Of a DNA stretch of 6,623 bases, positions 5,895-6,623 are shown in pieces. The notes beneath the pieces were generated by a model, which had not been told where the DNA came from, ran no database searches, and saw only the letters and a list, made by a program, of their open reading frames with translations. The first letter of the stretch is position 1. The number at the start of each line of letters is the position of its first letter. A program made the position numbers and the translations under genes. The DNA comes from Oscillospiraceae bacterium. GTDB taxonomy: Bacteria; Bacillota; Clostridia; Oscillospirales; Ruminococcaceae. Where the stretch lies: positions 1-6,623 of the forward strand of contig JAQXFT010000058.1 of NCBI GenBank assembly GCA_029005335.1, in the 5' to 3' direction.

Positions 5895-6623
5895 ATGAAA
5901 ATTCCGGTAAAAATAATCTCTGTCCTGACAGCTTCGCTTATGATTGGCGGAAGTGGTTACAGTACAGATATGGACGTGAACGGCGACAGCTTTGTAAATG
6001 TTTTCGACCTTATAGATATACAGAAATTTCATAATGCTGATTTGAACGGTGACGGAATTTCCGATAAAAAGGACTCCGAAAAACTTTCTGATTTTCTCCT
6101 CTGCAAAAATACCGTTGATGAATCCTGCATACTCGAACCGAAGGGAACTGTACATTATGGTGAGGGTACTTTCTATGGCGGTGGCTATGAGGGTGGCTGT
6201 GCTATGCTTGACCCTGTATCAAGAGATTACTGGATTGTTGCAATGAATCTTGAGGATTACAACAATGCTCAGCTCGCCGGAGCATATATAGAGGTTACCG
6301 GAGAACTCGGTACTATAAATATGCTTGTTACTGACCTTCTCCCTGAAGGAAAAAAGGGTGACCTTGATTTGTATACAGATGCTTTTCCGCTTATTGCTCC
6401 TGTCGAAAAGGGCAGAGTCCCTGTAAGCTGGAAAATCATTCCCCTTGACAGTGCGGAAAATGCTCCTGTTTCTTATAAATTCAAGGAGGGAAGTTCAGAA
6501 TACTGGTGCGGTGTTCAGGTGAGAAATCACCGCTATCCGATTAATAAGCTTGAATATCTCAACGATAACAGTGAATTTGTTGAACTCCCCCGCCGTCAGT
6601 ATAACTATTTTGAAAGTATGGAT
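5895..6623 (+). CDS. Secreted dockerin-expansin (EXLX1/YoaJ-like), 3' truncated by window
   Basis: This open frame of 243 codons has no stop before the window edge. Residues 1-23 look like a Sec signal peptide: two lysines, then ISVLTASLMIGG, with possible cleavage after GYS. Two EF-hand-like dockerin loops follow at 27-38 (DVNGDSFVNVFD) and 49-60 (DLNGDGISDKKD), each with D/N at positions 1, 3, 5, 9 and 12. From about 88 the sequence follows the bacterial expansin EXLX1: double-psi barrel motifs GGGYEGG, MLDP, YIEVTG, VTDLLPEG and DLDL, then the CBM63-like domain with KEGSS, VQVRNHRYP and RRQYNYF. By my alignment the catalytic-site Asp82 is Asp158, and the cellulose-binding triad W125/W126/Y157 is Tyr203/Trp204/Tyr236. 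About 50 residues are probably missing. Expansins loosen cellulose and wall networks without hydrolysis; the dockerin would attach the protein to a cohesin scaffold. The ATG is 1 nt after the permease stop, with GAGG at 5881-5884, so expression is probably operon-linked. Confidence 0.9.
   Translation, partial: MKIPVKIISVLTASLMIGGSGYSTDMDVNGDSFVNVFDLIDIQKFHNADLNGDGISDKKDSEKLSDFLLCKNTVDESCILEPKGTVHYGEGTFYGGGYEGGCAMLDPVSRDYWIVAMNLEDYNNAQLAGAYIEVTGELGTINMLVTDLLPEGKKGDLDLYTDAFPLIAPVEKGRVPVSWKIIPLDSAENAPVSYKFKEGSSEYWCGVQVRNHRYPINKLEYLNDNSEFVELPRRQYNYFESMD

Noticed and set aside
1..6623. Insertion sequence, transposase or integrase remnants
   Set aside because: No transposase-like frame, long terminal inverted repeats or target duplications were recognised. 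The genes have uniform base composition and intact motifs.

Overview
The window looks like chromosomal DNA from a low-GC, cellulolytic, Gram-positive anaerobe, most plausibly a Ruminococcus or a close relative in the Oscillospiraceae. The grounds are AT-rich intergenic DNA with near-consensus sigma-A promoters, a YknXYZ/MacB-type exporter of Gram-positive design, and a secreted protein that joins a dockerin-like Ca-binding module to a bacterial expansin. That last combination is characteristic of cellulosome-producing clostridia. The genus assignment is inference; no rRNA or other marker gene is present.

Layout. Positions 1-195 are the distal (trailer) end of a type I-E CRISPR array: three complete 28-nt repeats, one partial repeat and three spacers. 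The leader and cas genes lie outside the window, presumably to the left. Positions 283-668 hold two convergent tRNA genes, tRNA-Leu(TAA) on + and tRNA-Thr(GGT) on -. Each has a near-perfect -35/-10 promoter with a 17-bp spacer, and two back-to-back hairpin terminators separate them. Positions 806-2263 are a self-contained transcription unit for a KtrB/TrkH-family K+ channel subunit with its own promoter and hairpin terminator. No KtrA partner is in view.

Positions 2350 to the end are one tight operon: an extended -10 promoter with a dyad centred on it, a 5'-UTR stem-loop, then a membrane-fusion/adaptor protein, an ABC ATPase and an FtsX/MacB-type permease. The last gene is a dockerin-expansin cut by the window end. 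Adjacent genes overlap by 8 and 14 nt, and the last pair is separated by 1 nt, so co-transcription and translational coupling are likely. The first three genes should form a YknXYZ/MacAB-like exporter. The fourth has its own signal peptide and should be a Sec-secreted cell-wall or cellulose loosening protein.

The most interesting point is the coupling of this exporter to a cellulosome-type expansin. Together with the unusually compact dockerin and the enlarged adaptor hairpin, it deserves a comparative-genomics check.
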